Origin: Glossina fuscipes
Lineage: Eukaryota; Arthropoda; Insecta; Diptera; Glossinidae
Length of the DNA stretch: 64,000 nucleotides
NCBI RefSeq assembly: GCF_014805625.2
Contig: NW_024003752.1
Span: forward strand, 516,784-580,783
Reading direction: 5' to 3'
The stretch's first letter is position 1, and each line of letters begins with the position of its first letter. Positions 46,245 to 57,556 of this stretch are shown one piece after another. The notes under the pieces were generated by a model that did not search any database, was not told the DNA's origin, and was given only the letters and a program-made list of their open reading frames with translations. Made by a program: the position numbers and the translations under genes.

Positions 46245-47090
46245 GGTTCACTTAACTCACCTTCGTCTTTAATATCGTAGTTATAAATTATCTTTTGTTG
46301 AATTTTTAATTTAATATGTTAAGGTCACTTCCTTTTGCGAGTTTGGTTTGGTCGTGTCTACTCTCCTCTGATTGAACGTACTTTCTTTTGGTTGAGGACA
46401 CTTTCTTTTTGTTGAGCGTACTTTCTTATGATTCAGCTCCGAAATGTGGAGGGCTTAGATTTCACTTTACCAATGTTAAAAATATTATATTATTCATTAA
46501 AGTGCAATTCAAAACCATCAGTAAAATATAAAGAAATAGTATTAAAAGTAAGTAAAAATGTTTGACGATTATATTATTTTACAGCTTGAGTCTATTCAAT
46601 GACTGTGCGAGTTTAGAACTTTAGTCCGTGTTATTCATCGTTTACTCTATCAGCTTTTACCGCTTATTACTTTCAAGGTATCTAAAATTCACACATATAT
46701 GTTTATCTATTTCTATATAGTATACATTTACATGAATTGAGAATTTTCAAATTCAGTTAAAAATATAAAAGTTGGAATTTAAGAAAACGCGATTTATGTA
46801 ATTTATTTTCTATTATTATTATCTCCACTTACCTGTTTCTGTTTGGTTCCACCTTTCTATTACTGTGCCTTAGTTTACTTTGGTTTCCTGATCCTTTTCT
46901 ATCGGTTGATGGTGTCGCTTTCTTTGTTATTCCGCCTATTTGACTTGGCGTATGCACTTTTCGTTCCGAGAAATTTTGAAACCTTTCGCCCATTGGGAAT
47001 CTCAGTTTCTTTTGACGAATTAAATTTCTACATATTTTCTGATTTATAACTGAGGTGATTTTCAAATGTGAGCTAAGGTAGGTGATGTAC
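46245..47090. other. Spacer without recognisable gene
   Basis: Repeated words of the type CTTTCTTTTGGTTGA occur at 46370-46440 (three imperfect copies of about 26 bases). The overlapping minus-strand frame 46829-47137 and plus frame 46843-47049 are in conflict, and neither shows a motif. Confidence 0.45.
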
Positions 47091-47099
47091 TGGCGTTGA

Positions 47100-48970
47100 A
47101 GTAATGTCACCTGACGGTGACACTTCTTGTGGCACATTTAAGAAAACTCTTAAAGCGCAAGAGCTGGGGAATGGCAATGTTAACAATAGTACCGTTAACG
47201 CCGATTTTAGTAATAGCATACTTTATAAGTTGCCTTCTCAGAATATTCAGAACATTCCGGCTGTCAGTAGGAATACTGATCTATTAATTAATTGGACCAA
47301 TAGCTGATATATACAGACTATTAATAAATTAGTGGCGATTCCTTCTCGCAAGGCAATCTTTCTACAGCGTCTTGCTTCTAGAACAATTTTTGACAACGTA
47401 AGTAGGCTGTATTATAATAAGCTAGCTAATATAAATTTAAAACCCTATTCTTTCAAGGTTATTTCATCAGGCCTTGAGTAAACAATTTTGACTCCCAGGT
47501 GTTTTCGTGAACATATTCCTCATCGGCGTTACGTACAAAGGGCGTCTACTGGTGAAGCAGAAAAACTGACTAGCATTTCATAGCATTTCTATATCAAAAT
47601 ATCCGTGGCCTCAACGCATAATTCTGCAAGATTTTTTTTAACTCTTATGGATTTGTAGTTAACGTTCTTGTATATGTCGAAGCATGGTTGAAGTTTTGTA
47701 TTAAGGATTATGAAATTCTGTGTCCTTAATATCCTGTATTTAAAAGTGGTCAGGTTCTCAAGCCGGTTGGCGGTATTCTAATAGTTGTTAGGTACTCTTT
47801 AGCATAGTCTTGATCGATTCTGCCGATCAATATTGATACTGAGTGTATATGCGTGCATGTCCATTTAAATGGTATATCTGTTTATACAACTTGTCCATTT
47901 TTCCGTCCAGATTCAGATATCTCGGTTTCTAAGACGCATTTAGAAGTAATCCAGTAGGTTGTCTGATATTTGAGATCGAGTGACGGAATGCTTGTCCTAG
48001 GTGATGTTGATCTTCACTATATCTCCTGGAATTTCGATGGGAAACTTGGATATTTTATTCCATCTTTTTATCTTCATACATTTTTTGATTTTTTTAATGC
48101 GATGTGTACTGTTAGTCTGGTAAAGGTGAAAGAAGTGTTTAATCTGAATGGTACATTACTTGATTTCATTTCCTCCAATGATAATAACTTCAACGTGTCA
48201 CGTGTGAACTCGTTCGTATTTCCTGAGGATAACAATCATCATAAATTTCGCGTTGAGTGAAACGCTCTCCTATAACTATGCCTAGTTTTCTACATGTAGT
48301 TTCAAATGGTTGCTTGGTAAGTTCAATATTCTCACACTGAAACTTATGTTGTCCTTGATGCAATAAGATTTTGAGAAGAAAGAGATTAATGATGTCTTCG
48401 GTATCATGTACGGGGCTCTTGATTCTGCTATTTCTCCATTTGTGCCTGTTGTTCCCGAATTTTTTCCATGGGATTGTCCAATTTGGTTTACTTGCAGCTA
48501 CGATCGATACGAAATAAAACGAATTGATTATTTAAACCCAGTAATTCAAAGTTAGTTACATAGCATACTCCAAGTCTAGGCGTGAGTTTAATTTCTTGAA
48601 GAACAAAAGTTTCGCCTGTTATATTCATAATATGAAAGGTAAAGTGCTTAATTATCCGAAGACATTTTACAAGCTTGTAAATTCAAAACGTATGGTAAAA
48701 GACTACTATTTCTATGTATTAAGACAATAAAATAAATAAATGAATAATATGTTTGCTTCTTTCTTTGAAAAATCCTGTTCCACTGATGACTTTTTGGCGA
48801 CTTATTTTGGACCGATTCCTTCGATGTTTTCTCGCGTATTGCGAAAACAAAAAGTGTTGTTTAATCCAAATTTTTCGCGTGACATTTCCATATCATCGGA
48901 TGTCCGTCACGGAAGTCAATTTGGCCCTCTTTAGTTTGCTTTATTTATAAACGACCTTTCTACTTGTGTT
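47100..48970 (+). mobile_element. CR1-like retrotransposon fragment, copy 7 (diverged)
   Basis: A more distant relative of the other copies. ORF1 C-terminal domain at 47330-47540 (IPSRKAIFLQRLASRTIFDN, then FREHIPHRRYVQR); endonuclease at 47970-48260 (MLVLGDVDLHYISWNF for G-D-x-N, FNLNGTLLDFISSND for N-G-x-x-L-D-x-x-F, and a H-H-K-F motif); pre-RT region at 48440-48700 (WDCPIWFTCSYDRYEIKRID, FYKLVNSKR); and RT motif B at 48830-48960 (SSDVRHGSQFGPL then FALFINDLSTCV). It has many stops. The protein differs from copy 1 at most positions, so it is an old or separate subfamily. Confidence 0.7.
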
Positions 48971-48974
48971 TGCA

Positions 48975-49440
48975 ATTGCATGCTAGTAGTATATATATAT
49001 ATGTTCGACGCCGCATTGTTCCCATAAACGAATGTGCAAGACGGTAAATAGCGACTTTAAAAATTCCCTATCTTAACATTTTTTTTGTAAACTGAGCCAC
49101 GTTTTCTTCTTATGTTCGAGTTAAAAAAGGCGTTGGTATTCGTATGAGCTTTTACGTAACGAACTTTAGAAATGGGTGTTGGTGTTTGAAGCAAACAAAT
49201 TCGTAAACTGTGTATACCCTAGAGCACCGGGAATTGTTTTTTTTTGTGGTTTTTTGCGGTTTTGTGGTTTTGTACTTAAATTGCTCGTCTTTCTTAATGT
49301 TATTAATAAGTGACCTCTATATATTTTCTATACCACGAATCCAAAACTTGTGCGTGTATGTGCATTTTTTGTATTATTATTTATATAAAGAAATAATTAA
49401 TTAATTAAAAATATTCTTGTAGTTTGGGTGTTTTTCAGTA
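48975..49440. other. Spacer without recognisable gene
   Basis: Short (TA)n run near 48990. No motif in the plus-strand frame 49210-49404. Confidence 0.45.
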
Positions 49441-49499
49441 CGGTAAAGTTGAGAATTTGGTCTATTCAGAGTTTTGTTGCGATTGTTTTTTTCTTTTTT

Positions 49500-49990
49500 T
49501 TTGGAGAGGTGGAAAACCATCATAGGGCGCCCACCACTACTTAAAAGCCTACGTTGCCACTCCTCGTGTCTTTGTTTTCTCATTATGTTTGCGGTAAAAA
49601 CTCTTACCGCCTTCTATATTTTCAGGTTATTGAACGCATTTTTTACGAGATTGTCGGGGAGAGCTAACTCTGTAGTCTCTGTCCTTCGTTATGATATTTC
49701 GGACAGACAAAGAAAAGCTGTTCAGCATCTTCCATGCACTCACAAAAACTACAGAATGGGTTCTGCTCTATTTTAAACCTATTAAAATATGATCTAAAGC
49801 AACCTTGGCCGCTAATTAGCTGCGTCAAATAAAAGTCCACCTCACCACGTTGCATATTCATCCAGTGCCGCAAATCTGGTATTAGCTGGTGCGTCCATCT
49901 ATTCTTACTCGCTCTGCTGTAGCGCTCTTGCCAGCATTCCATCAGTCGCTGTTTTACTCGCTGCTTAGCCGCTCGAGCTCACAATTTGAA
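49500..49990 (-). pseudogene. R1-like non-LTR retrotransposon, C-terminal region
   Basis: The 92-codon frame 49664-49942 begins MECWQERYSRASKNRWTHQL and continues GEVDFYLTQLISGQGCF, RSYFNRFKIEQNPFCSFC and EDAEQLFFVCPKYH. This is the end of the ORF2 protein of R1-clade (R1/LOA-type) elements: the W-x-x-RW...GRWT-x-x-LIP segment, GEV-x-[FY]-x-LTQ-x-L-[ST]-G-H-GCF, and the terminal C-x-x-C-x(8)-H-x(4)-C finger, in which His is replaced by Gln. A diverged tail continues below 49664. The plus-strand repeat at 49996 starts right beside its upstream end, so the rest of the element was lost before or at that junction. Confidence 0.8.
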
Positions 49991-49995
49991 TTCTC

Positions 49996-50105
49996 AATCA
50001 GACAGACGGTAGACAACCGACGGGACTTTTCTTTTTTTAGTTTGTATTCTTTGTCAGGAAAATATACCTACTCAACCGACAATAAAAGTAGCGAGTCTCA
50101 TGACA
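49996..50105 (+). repeat. Leader-like repeat, copy B
   Basis: Matches 33403-33520 (CAGACAGACGGTAGACAACC, then GACGGGACTTTTCTTTTT, TTCTTTGTCAG, and GCGAGTCTCATGACA). Here no Jockey-like coding region follows; after 50110 the sequence is unrelated. It is adjacent to the R1-like relic on the opposite strand. Confidence 0.65.
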
Positions 50106-50471
50106 CTTTTGCACAAAAAAGTTGCACCTGGAGTAACTTTCCAATCGCAATCGATTATGATAAAACGGACCACTTAAGCACGCGTCCGTGGGCTACGAAA
50201 TCACAACGATTCTTTCTGTTCTTGCGGTGATGTTGCAACGTGTGTGTGTGTGTTTTTAAACTTTTTTTATGTGTTATTAATCATGTAGAAAATGAATTAA
50301 ATTTTGTAATTTGGGATTTTTGTATGTGATATTGTGTAAACTTTTTGATGAACTGAATATGTTTTCCTTATAGATGTATGGTATAGTGGTTGCGTTTATG
50401 TGGGTCGAATGTTTGATGTGTGTGTTATGTGTCCTGTTTTGGGTGTGATTGTTTGGTTCGAAAATACACGA

Positions 50472-50735
50472 TTAAGAACTTAGAAAAACGTAACTAATTA
50501 AACTGTTGTGGTTAGATAAAAATTTTGAACTCATCATTCCCACATAATTTGGAAAAAAAAACTTTTAGCTTGATATAATTTTTTCAAAGTCATCGTTTTC
50601 CAAAATTATAAAAGTTGTCATTAGTTAATAACTTTAAACTCGTCGTCCCACGTAATTTGAGAAAAAAGATGTTATTAAGAACACAGAAAAGCGTAACTAA
50701 TTAAAATGTTATGGTTAGACAAGAACTCTATCTCC
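50472..50735. repeat. Two-unit imperfect direct repeat
   Basis: TTAAGAAC-x-x-AGAAAA-x-CGTAACTAATTAAA-x-TGTT-x-TGGTTAGA occurs at 50472 and again at 50675, 203 bases apart. A second pair, around AACTC-x-TC-x-TCCCAC-x-TAATTTG, sits at about 50530 and 50638. Together they suggest overlapping tandem duplication. The function is unknown. Confidence 0.65.
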
Positions 50736-50739
50736 CATC

Positions 50740-53180
50740 CGCCCTCTCCCACCTCCTTTCTCTATAATTTACAGTATAAATTTCATTTCGACACCAATGC
50801 GTATCATTATCATACGAAAAGTCAAGGATGTTACTACCTCTACGAAAAAGAAAACAAAAATCAAATAGCAAACTTCATTTGCAATTATTGTGTAAAAGTG
50901 AAAAAGTAGAGGAGAATTGTGTATATTATGAATACTAAATACAATTGTATGAAGTGGTCGAACGATGACGTGAAATGTGTACAATCTTGCTTTAAAAATC
51001 GAATTGAAGCATATATAAACAAAAAACAAAAGAAAAACAACGAAAAAGTTTTACATTATAAGTGTCCGAATATAACCAGAATGGTATTTGTGTGAGTTTT
51101 TTGGACCTGAGCGTTCCAAATGGGTGTTCGTGTCGAGATTTCCGAGCGTGTTGTCGTGGGGATGTTGCAAACCAAGTTGTAGTCTGAGTATGATTTACAA
51201 CATCGGGCATTAATTTTTGTGGTTCTTTATAGTTTCTTAAATGAGTTATTGAAAATTGTATTTCAATGATTCAGTGGAATCCACAGCGCTTTTCCAAAAA
51301 TTGTGCTTAGTTCCAGGTACACGTCACTGGCTGTCACGGCCACTAGGGGTTTCCATGACTAACTTGGACCACAAGATTTGGCAATTATCCGTAGTGGACT
51401 AGCAAAAGCAAACGTATAATTCCCAATTGCTACCACAACCAAAAGACGGCCCCGGCAGAAAAAAGAAACGGGCATTGTTTTACGTTCTCTTTAAAAATTT
51501 TGAGCTCACATACTCAGATAAGATGAAATACTAGGACATAAAATGTAGCAAAGTTCTAACATGGAACACTCATATGAATTAGCTGATCGAAAATGGAAGA
51601 AGAGATTTTTTTGCCTATCAAGGCTAATGTGGTAAGCTATGGAGCATAAGTCCTAAATTAAGGTGTGGCTTTTACACCATCTGAATTTTTGTTACATTAG
51701 ATTGTCCAATATTGGTCTCGGTGCCCAAGGTAAAGAAAAAATCGGTTCGTAAGCATTGGGGCCATAAGAACTTACAAATGAAACTAGGCTAGCGTCAACA
51801 CACTTAGATTGTCATATATTGAAGAACTAAAAGCATGCAATCCCAAGGGCCGTCTGGAAGTGCTGAAGATTTTCGCAGATGGACACGTTGGAACTACTCC
51901 ATCAATATGCCATAAGGCCGATATTGTCTTACCGATTTAGACTAACCATGCAGGAGCGGGGCGGTCAAAATTTTTAATCTGGAGTAACAGCACAACCGGC
52001 TTTTGACTTCTATTGACTATTTTCAACAGTCTCATATCAGTTAATGCGAAAATCTCATCGATAGTTTTTTAGATTTTAAGCATTTGATCCGTATATTAAT
52101 ATTATATTAAGTTAAAATTTTTATATCACCAAATTATAGGCGGGCGGACGTAGGATGCAACGCCGGTAACCCTCGTTCGGTGTCTTTCAAAATATTTTTC
52201 CCAAATTCCTGATAGCATTTCCAGCACGGATTATCAGGAAATTATATTCTATTTCGCAACCGCATTTCAACGTCTTAATTAAGCCATTATATTTTGAACT
52301 ATTTTATAAATAAATATTCCATTATGTATCATCACCTCTGATTAGCTTTTTATTCTGCGTTAATTTCAAATTATTACCAAAATATATACTTTTGGAAAAT
52401 CAAATCATAAAATAGACGAGTAGAAATTAATAAATCAATGTGCTTTCAAATTCCCTGCTGTTTTCCCATCATTTAAATTAACATCAAATTGTTGTGCATA
52501 ATTAAGATTGATAAACATTAATACAGAATAATAGGGTGATACGTGTGCTCTCCCTTAATTTGTTAGAAATATTTGTTATTTTATCACGACTTAAATTGCC
52601 AACTTTTATAATAGTGGTAATCTTTATAAAAATCGGAATCTCGCTATTGAAAATTTTCCAAACTAGATAGACTTCCACATTTCAAACAAATTTTAGAAAA
52701 AGTGTGAGGAATTGGTCGGGGTCGTGCGCAACTACAAAAGAGCTTTCAAGTCGCGGTATTGATTGGCCATAACATTGCAGAACAATACAAGAGAGAGATG
52801 GTGCGAATACACCAACTACACTGTTGTAAAAAAAATAAATAGTAGGCAGAACACTCGCATCGCACACCCTTCCTAACTATCTGCCACTATTTACCTTACT
52901 GCCCAACACTTCAAACCGAAAGCTCTAGCAACGTGCAAAAAAATAAATAAATAAATAAATACACTTTAAAACCTATCTACCTTCTCATTGCAACTGTACT
53001 TGGTTCTTTTTTTCATATTTTGTTTTCCAATTTAACCCACGCTTACCATAATTTGCTTATCGTTGAACTCGAATGTGCGTATATGTGAGCATGGTGATCA
53101 CGCAGCGCTGTTTTCTCACGTATGTTTTTTTTTTCTTTTCTTTTCTTTCTTTTCTCTTTCCTTTATGGTTTCATAATAAT
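50740..53180. other. Long stretch without recognisable gene
   Basis: Between 51280 and 52000 the composition is less AT-rich, and fragments look coding-like without any frame staying open. I could not assign a family. A short (AAAT)n microsatellite is at 52940-52962. A pyrimidine run of 27 or more bases precedes the CR1-like copy at 53127. Confidence 0.45.
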
Positions 53181-53189
53181 TTGCAAAAA

Positions 53190-54660
53190 TCATGTGAATT
53201 AACGCTACATGTAGCGTTTCAATATTCCCATCAAGAAAATCGAGTATAATATGTAAAAGATGAAATTTAAGCAATAAAATCTTGTTTTTGTTTAATTTAT
53301 GATGTTTATTTGAGAAATTTATACTTGACACGTTAGATTAGTTCAAAGGACCGTCATGCCTGTAATAAAAGGAAATACTGATTGCTGGATGCTACGCTTG
53401 CTCAGATAAGCTAAAAGGTAGTAATTATCAATAAAACGCCAAATTACTCGTGGGAAATTGAAGTGCCCTAATACTATGATTATATCAGTACATTTTGACT
53501 TTTCGGCCACGTCACAAAAGTAGAGATACCCGCATTTGGGGGAATATAGGAGCAAGTTGCATATAGCTCCTTACTGGCAACTTTCGCGCAAATGGCACTA
53601 AGAAGCAAAAGGGTTTTCCCAGAGTTCAGTAAAGGCCAAACAGGAAACTGTATTTAGGAAACTGGAGTAAGTTTATAAATTTAGGACCCTAACATTTCGA
53701 TAAATGAAACTAACTGGGCCTAAAGAAACATTTCGTTTTTTGAGGGTGGAAGAATAAATGAATTACTATTGCGGGGACGATCTCGAGGAGTGACTTCCTT
53801 TGTGAAGTATCGAACTGGCCAGCAAAATTTAACAAAATTTCGATATTTTTACTCGGAGCTAAGGTTTTAAAAGACGAGATAGCCCCCTGTTGAGGGAGAG
53901 TCAATTTAAAAATGATAGTATACCTCACATTGAAAGGTGGGATGGCAAGATAACTTTTTATACTATCCTCAGAGAAGTTCTGGGACGAATATTGCCTTTC
54001 TGGGAGTTCTGCCAACAAACACACGTTATACTTACTAGGAATGATAGGTTTCACAGGTAGGGAATTTTGAGTTGGTGAGAAAATATAGGTACTGGTCACA
54101 CTTCCATGTGCAGCTTGTGCGACACACCCGGACAGCTACGGGCAGAGACGGATTTGCTATTTTTATTAATATTCATTGTAGATGTAGACAAAGTGGCCTA
54201 AATGATACCATTAGGAGGAGACACCCTTGCTACTTCCGCATAACTTAAACCAGGAGAGCTTCCAGGCTTCATCAACAATAAAAGAAGCGCTAACTTTCTT
54301 TGTGGCCAAGGATGGAATACTGGAATGAATTGACGAATGAGATTTAGGCGAAAATGCTACACTATGGTTAGTTTTTTACAGGCTCTGGGATAAGATGAGT
54401 GCTGTAGACAGCTACACTCATTGAACATTGTCTTCATTTTTTCAAAATCTCCACATAATATCAAAAGATTTTTACTTAATTCAGAAAACCCATTCCTGGC
54501 CTCCATGAAAAGCTTATACGCATCAATACTCCGCTTCCTACAGTCGGAACATGATCACCGTAATCCATTTGAAGGATCTGCGTCTGCAGCACGGCCACTA
54601 GTACCTGCACACTTCGCTTGAAAAAAATGTTCGCAAATATATTGACTCCTTGAAGAATCC
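53190..54660 (-). mobile_element. CR1-like retrotransposon fragment, copy 5
   Basis: Spans from the endonuclease (53190-53620, strongly shortened) through the ORF1 C-terminal domain to the ORF1 finger at 54660. Frames: 53343-53555 with IIIVLGHFNFPRVIWRF (G-D changed to G-H at the endonuclease active site) and 53710-54099 with the ORF1 domain (AISSFKTLAPSKNIEILLN). The finger region (54530-54655) contains CEHFFQAKCAG, then a W/C-rich segment and AYKLFMEARNGFSELSKN. It groups with copies 3 and 4 by the bridge at 53255-53345. The RT is absent. Confidence 0.8.
53710..54099 (-). pseudogene. CR1-like ORF1, C-terminal part, copy 5
   Basis: 129 codons. SVKPIIPSKYNVCL-like start, then QNFSEDSIKSYLAIPPFNVR, IFKLTLPQQGAISSFKTLAP and a Leu/Val-rich end. 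Collinear with 11501-11809 of copy 1, with which it shares the A-I-S-S-F-K block, but with a frameshift near the end so that the W-P-V-G-S segment is garbled. Next to it lies the endonuclease relic on the low-coordinate side. Confidence 0.7.
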
Positions 54661-54664
54661 ATTT

Positions 54665-55190
54665 AGCTTGAAATTTTTATTTAAAATTATACATATCAAG
54701 AGTGAGTGAGAGAATAATGCCTTGGAACGGAAACGTATTAAAGAAAACGAAACGTTTGAGGAAGTTTCCTTTTAAGTATAAAATGAATAGGCAAAAAGAA
54801 TAACTAATCAACTAATTCTACATGTTAAGCGGTCGTAAAAGCTTTTCAAAAACGAAATAAAGTTCTTTCAATTAAATAACTTTTAGACATTTTGTAAATT
54901 AAATTCTGTATAAAAAGTAAAAGAAAAAAAAAGCAATTTAATACATAAGAGTGGGAAGTAGATTAAAGGAGAAGTCGGACCCAACTTCATAAGCCAAATG
55001 AGACCATAGGCAGAGCAGATATAGAAAGACTCAGGGCCACACGAGATGCCCGTTCATCAAGTTACATTACGTCAGTAGGTGTATTCCTTAAAGGATAAGT
55101 AAGTACTGTTTTTTAGTTATAACAGCCTGAGAAGTGTCAGTGAGCCAAAGTGTACATCTCATGAACTAGCTAGTTCAGCAGAAATGAAAA
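54665..55190. other. Spacer without recognisable gene
   Basis: A-rich spacer between CR1-like copy 5 and the BEL relic. Nothing supportable. Confidence 0.5.
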
Positions 55191-55194
55191 TATT

Positions 55195-55760
55195 CTTCAT
55201 GATTATCTACTCGGGGACAAGTCTCCGAGGAATGTCTCAATTGGAATGTCACTCACGACTATTTATATATGACATTCGCTAGTGTTCCGAGTAAATGTGC
55301 TATCCTAAAGACGCAAGCTCTTCCGGAAATAGTGAACATTTTTGATCCAGCAGGCTGGCTGGGTCCTAAAACAAAAATTGCAAAAATTATAATGCACATA
55401 ATCTGGCAAGATAATCGTAATCGGGATGAAGCAATAAACCTATCAGTTCTTTCCCATTAGCATTCCCATATTTGCTGATGATTACACTTATATAAAAAAT
55501 CCCTAGGTATGTTGATTACCAACTAAATTCTAAAGTGGAGTTACATGGTTTTTGTGATGCCTCGAAAAAGCCATTCGTAGCTACTCCCAGCGTACGTATG
55601 AAACACGAGTTCGGAAATGTGTGTAGTCATTTATTAACGGCTGAAACTAAAATACCCACCATTAAATTTATATCATTATAACGAACAGAGCTATGTGGCG
55701 CTTCTGCCAAAATTGGTCGATTCTTTGAGACCAGAATTAAACTTTTGTGGGTACCCTCTG
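55195..55760 (+). pseudogene. BEL/Pao pol relic, RT connection and RNase H
   Basis: Open pieces on the plus strand: ECLNWNVTHDYLYMTFAS (the L-G-x-x-W-x-P/N block after the RT palm), TQALPEIVNIFDPAGWLGPK (K-R-x-x-L-S-x-x-x-x-IFDP-x-GWL-x-P), and IIWQDNRNRDEAI. Then at 55520-55745 comes the RNase H segment VELHGFCDASKKPFVA, HLLTAETKIPTIKFISL and RTELCGASAKI (CDAS and the [PR]-x-ELCGA signature). Two stops interrupt it. It overlaps the minus-strand BEL relic (22048-22329) in content but is a different copy. Confidence 0.8.
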
Positions 55761-55764
55761 CGAT

Positions 55765-57114
55765 TGTGAGCAGATACAGCTATCGCACTCTCTTGGTTGT
55801 AGATAGTGTAAGGGAGCGTTTTTGCTTCCTTACGAAATACAAGTCCGTCCGTTTAAAAGTCCACCCGCACTCCGCAGTCAGCAAGTCCGATTTGTCCACA
55901 CACATCGTTCTGTGAACAATACACGAGCAGCCCCCTCCAACTTCAAATGCAGAATCATAAATTATACTTACAAACGTAAGATCATAAAAACACACACCTA
56001 TTCTTGTAAAATGAAAATGATCTCAAACACAAGCTAAATATGCTCATACTTAGCTCATATAAGAGGAAATGTATAGACACATATTGCACAGGCCTACGCT
56101 AGTTAATCCATAGGGACACACACTCCAGCACCAAACGAAGGGTAAAGAGAATGAAGAAAACTTGCATGAAATGGCTCGTAGGCATAGAACATGTAAAATC
56201 ATACAACACAAACGAACTCAGGCACAAAACCATAGGCAATATTTACACAACCGCCAAAGCGCAGAATAGGTATGAATAAGAGCTGTCCGACACAACCCAA
56301 AGTCATAGAACTTGTGAGTCATATAACTCAAGCCCAAGTCAAACATAGGTATGAAACCATAAGAAATAAGTGCAACATATACAAGAAGAAATCTGTGTAA
56401 ACGCGTACATATTACGCATTACGGTATAAATCCCGCTAGGTCATTTAAGCATGTAGAAACCCTTATGCTTCGCAATGCATAAGCATACTCGCTCATGCAA
56501 ACGAAAATACCCAAAGAATCACGCATAGCATTTTATAGTACCGTTAGGTCATAGTAACATACAGAAATCTGTATGCCTTAAAAACTGTATAAGCGAACGA
56601 TAGAAACGCTTACATATTACGCATTACTGCATAAACCCCGTTAGGGTATATAATCAGGTAGAAACCCTTATGCAATGAATATACGATCAGACAAAACAAA
56701 TAAACGTTAGAGTCACACATAGCAATGCACACCAATACCCGTACGCGCAAAGAGCACAAACACACACACAATATTACACAAAATGTACAAAGACACGATC
56801 GCACATGTAGAAACACACAAAAAAAAAGTAAAACAAGCATATGCAAACACAGTGGTAGAGGAAGGCACAAGCACTCACATACTTAACGGTGATTGAATCA
56901 CGCGTTTTGGTACCTGAGTGCCTAGCGAGTAGACATTTGAATAAACATAGTAATAAACTACTTGTAAGTTGGTTTTAAGTAGGATCATGCAAGTCGTAAC
57001 GATGGTTGCGACTACAGCCAACCTAAGCTAAGCATACATATAAGCATAGTACCTCAAAACTCATGTAAACACATAGAACATGTTGGCAATAGGACAAGCG
57101 AGTGAGACACATAC
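55765..57114. repeat. Repeat-rich, promoter-proximal region, possibly LTR-like
   Basis: No gene. It holds a hairpin at 55807-55833 (GTAAGGGAGC/GCTTCCTTAC) and direct repeats. TACATATTACGCATTAC-x-G-x-ATAAA followed by GTAGAAACCCTTATGC occurs at 56406-56470 and 56610-56672 (about 204 bases apart), with a weaker third unit near 56540-56580. Many CATA/GCATAC words recur. Together with the promoter that follows, this looks like the U3 part of an LTR or the upstream region of another mobile element; I cannot define its ends. Confidence 0.4.
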
Positions 57115-57151
57115 TATAAAAGAACAGCGCATCGCACAGACTCGTTCATTT
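57115..57151 (+). promoter_or_regulatory. Candidate core promoter: TATA box and initiator
   Basis: TATAAAAG at 57115-57122 is followed by TCATTT at 57146-57151, which fits the arthropod initiator TCA-K-T-Y. Its A (57148) is 33 bases from the first T of the TATA box, close to the usual distance. A 5' splice-site consensus follows 27 bases later. Prediction only. Confidence 0.5.
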
Positions 57152-57152
57152 T

Positions 57153-57556
57153 GGTGTCATAGCCGTCTAAGGAGGTAAGTGCCCACGGACAAATCGACTA
57201 GTTGGCCTTCATTAAGAGTTTTTTTTGACTTACGGATAGGGGATGTGCTGGTTCAGCTTAATCGCCATCCCTGAAGGACTTTTTAGGACAACTGACTTAC
57301 GGATAGGGGATGTGCTGGTTCAGCTTAATCGCCATCCCTGAAGAACGTTTTAGAACGACTGACTTACGGATAGGGGATGTGCTGGTTCAGCTTAATCGCC
57401 ATTCCTGAAGGACTTTTTAGGTTGACTGACTTCGGATAGGGGATGTGCTGGTTCAGCTTAATCGCCATCCCTGAAGGACTGGGGGGGAACGTCTTTTCTG
57501 TTTACACTCGAAGGACCATCCAGAAAGGAACTGGCGGCCTAGGCAGCTATGACACT
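57153..57556. repeat. Imperfect inverted repeat bracketing the candidate intron
   Basis: GGTGTCATAGCCGTCTAAGG at 57153-57172 pairs with CCTAGGCAGCTATGACACT at 57538-57556 (16 of 19 aligned positions, one bulge). The left arm ends two bases before the 5' splice site and the right arm runs into the branch-point CTAAC. In RNA this stem would bring both intron ends together. Confidence 0.75.

Noticed and set aside
56610..56870. Cys/Leu/Val-rich minus-strand frame
   Set aside because: It results from CACACA/GCATAC-type low-complexity repeats, not from a membrane protein.
57148..57175. 5' LTR end followed by a primer-binding site (TTTTGGTGTCATAGCC resembles a BEL leader)
   Set aside because: Possible, but I cannot match it to a tRNA 3' end. 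The TATA, initiator and splice-site arrangement explains the same bases at least as well, so it is not listed as a feature.
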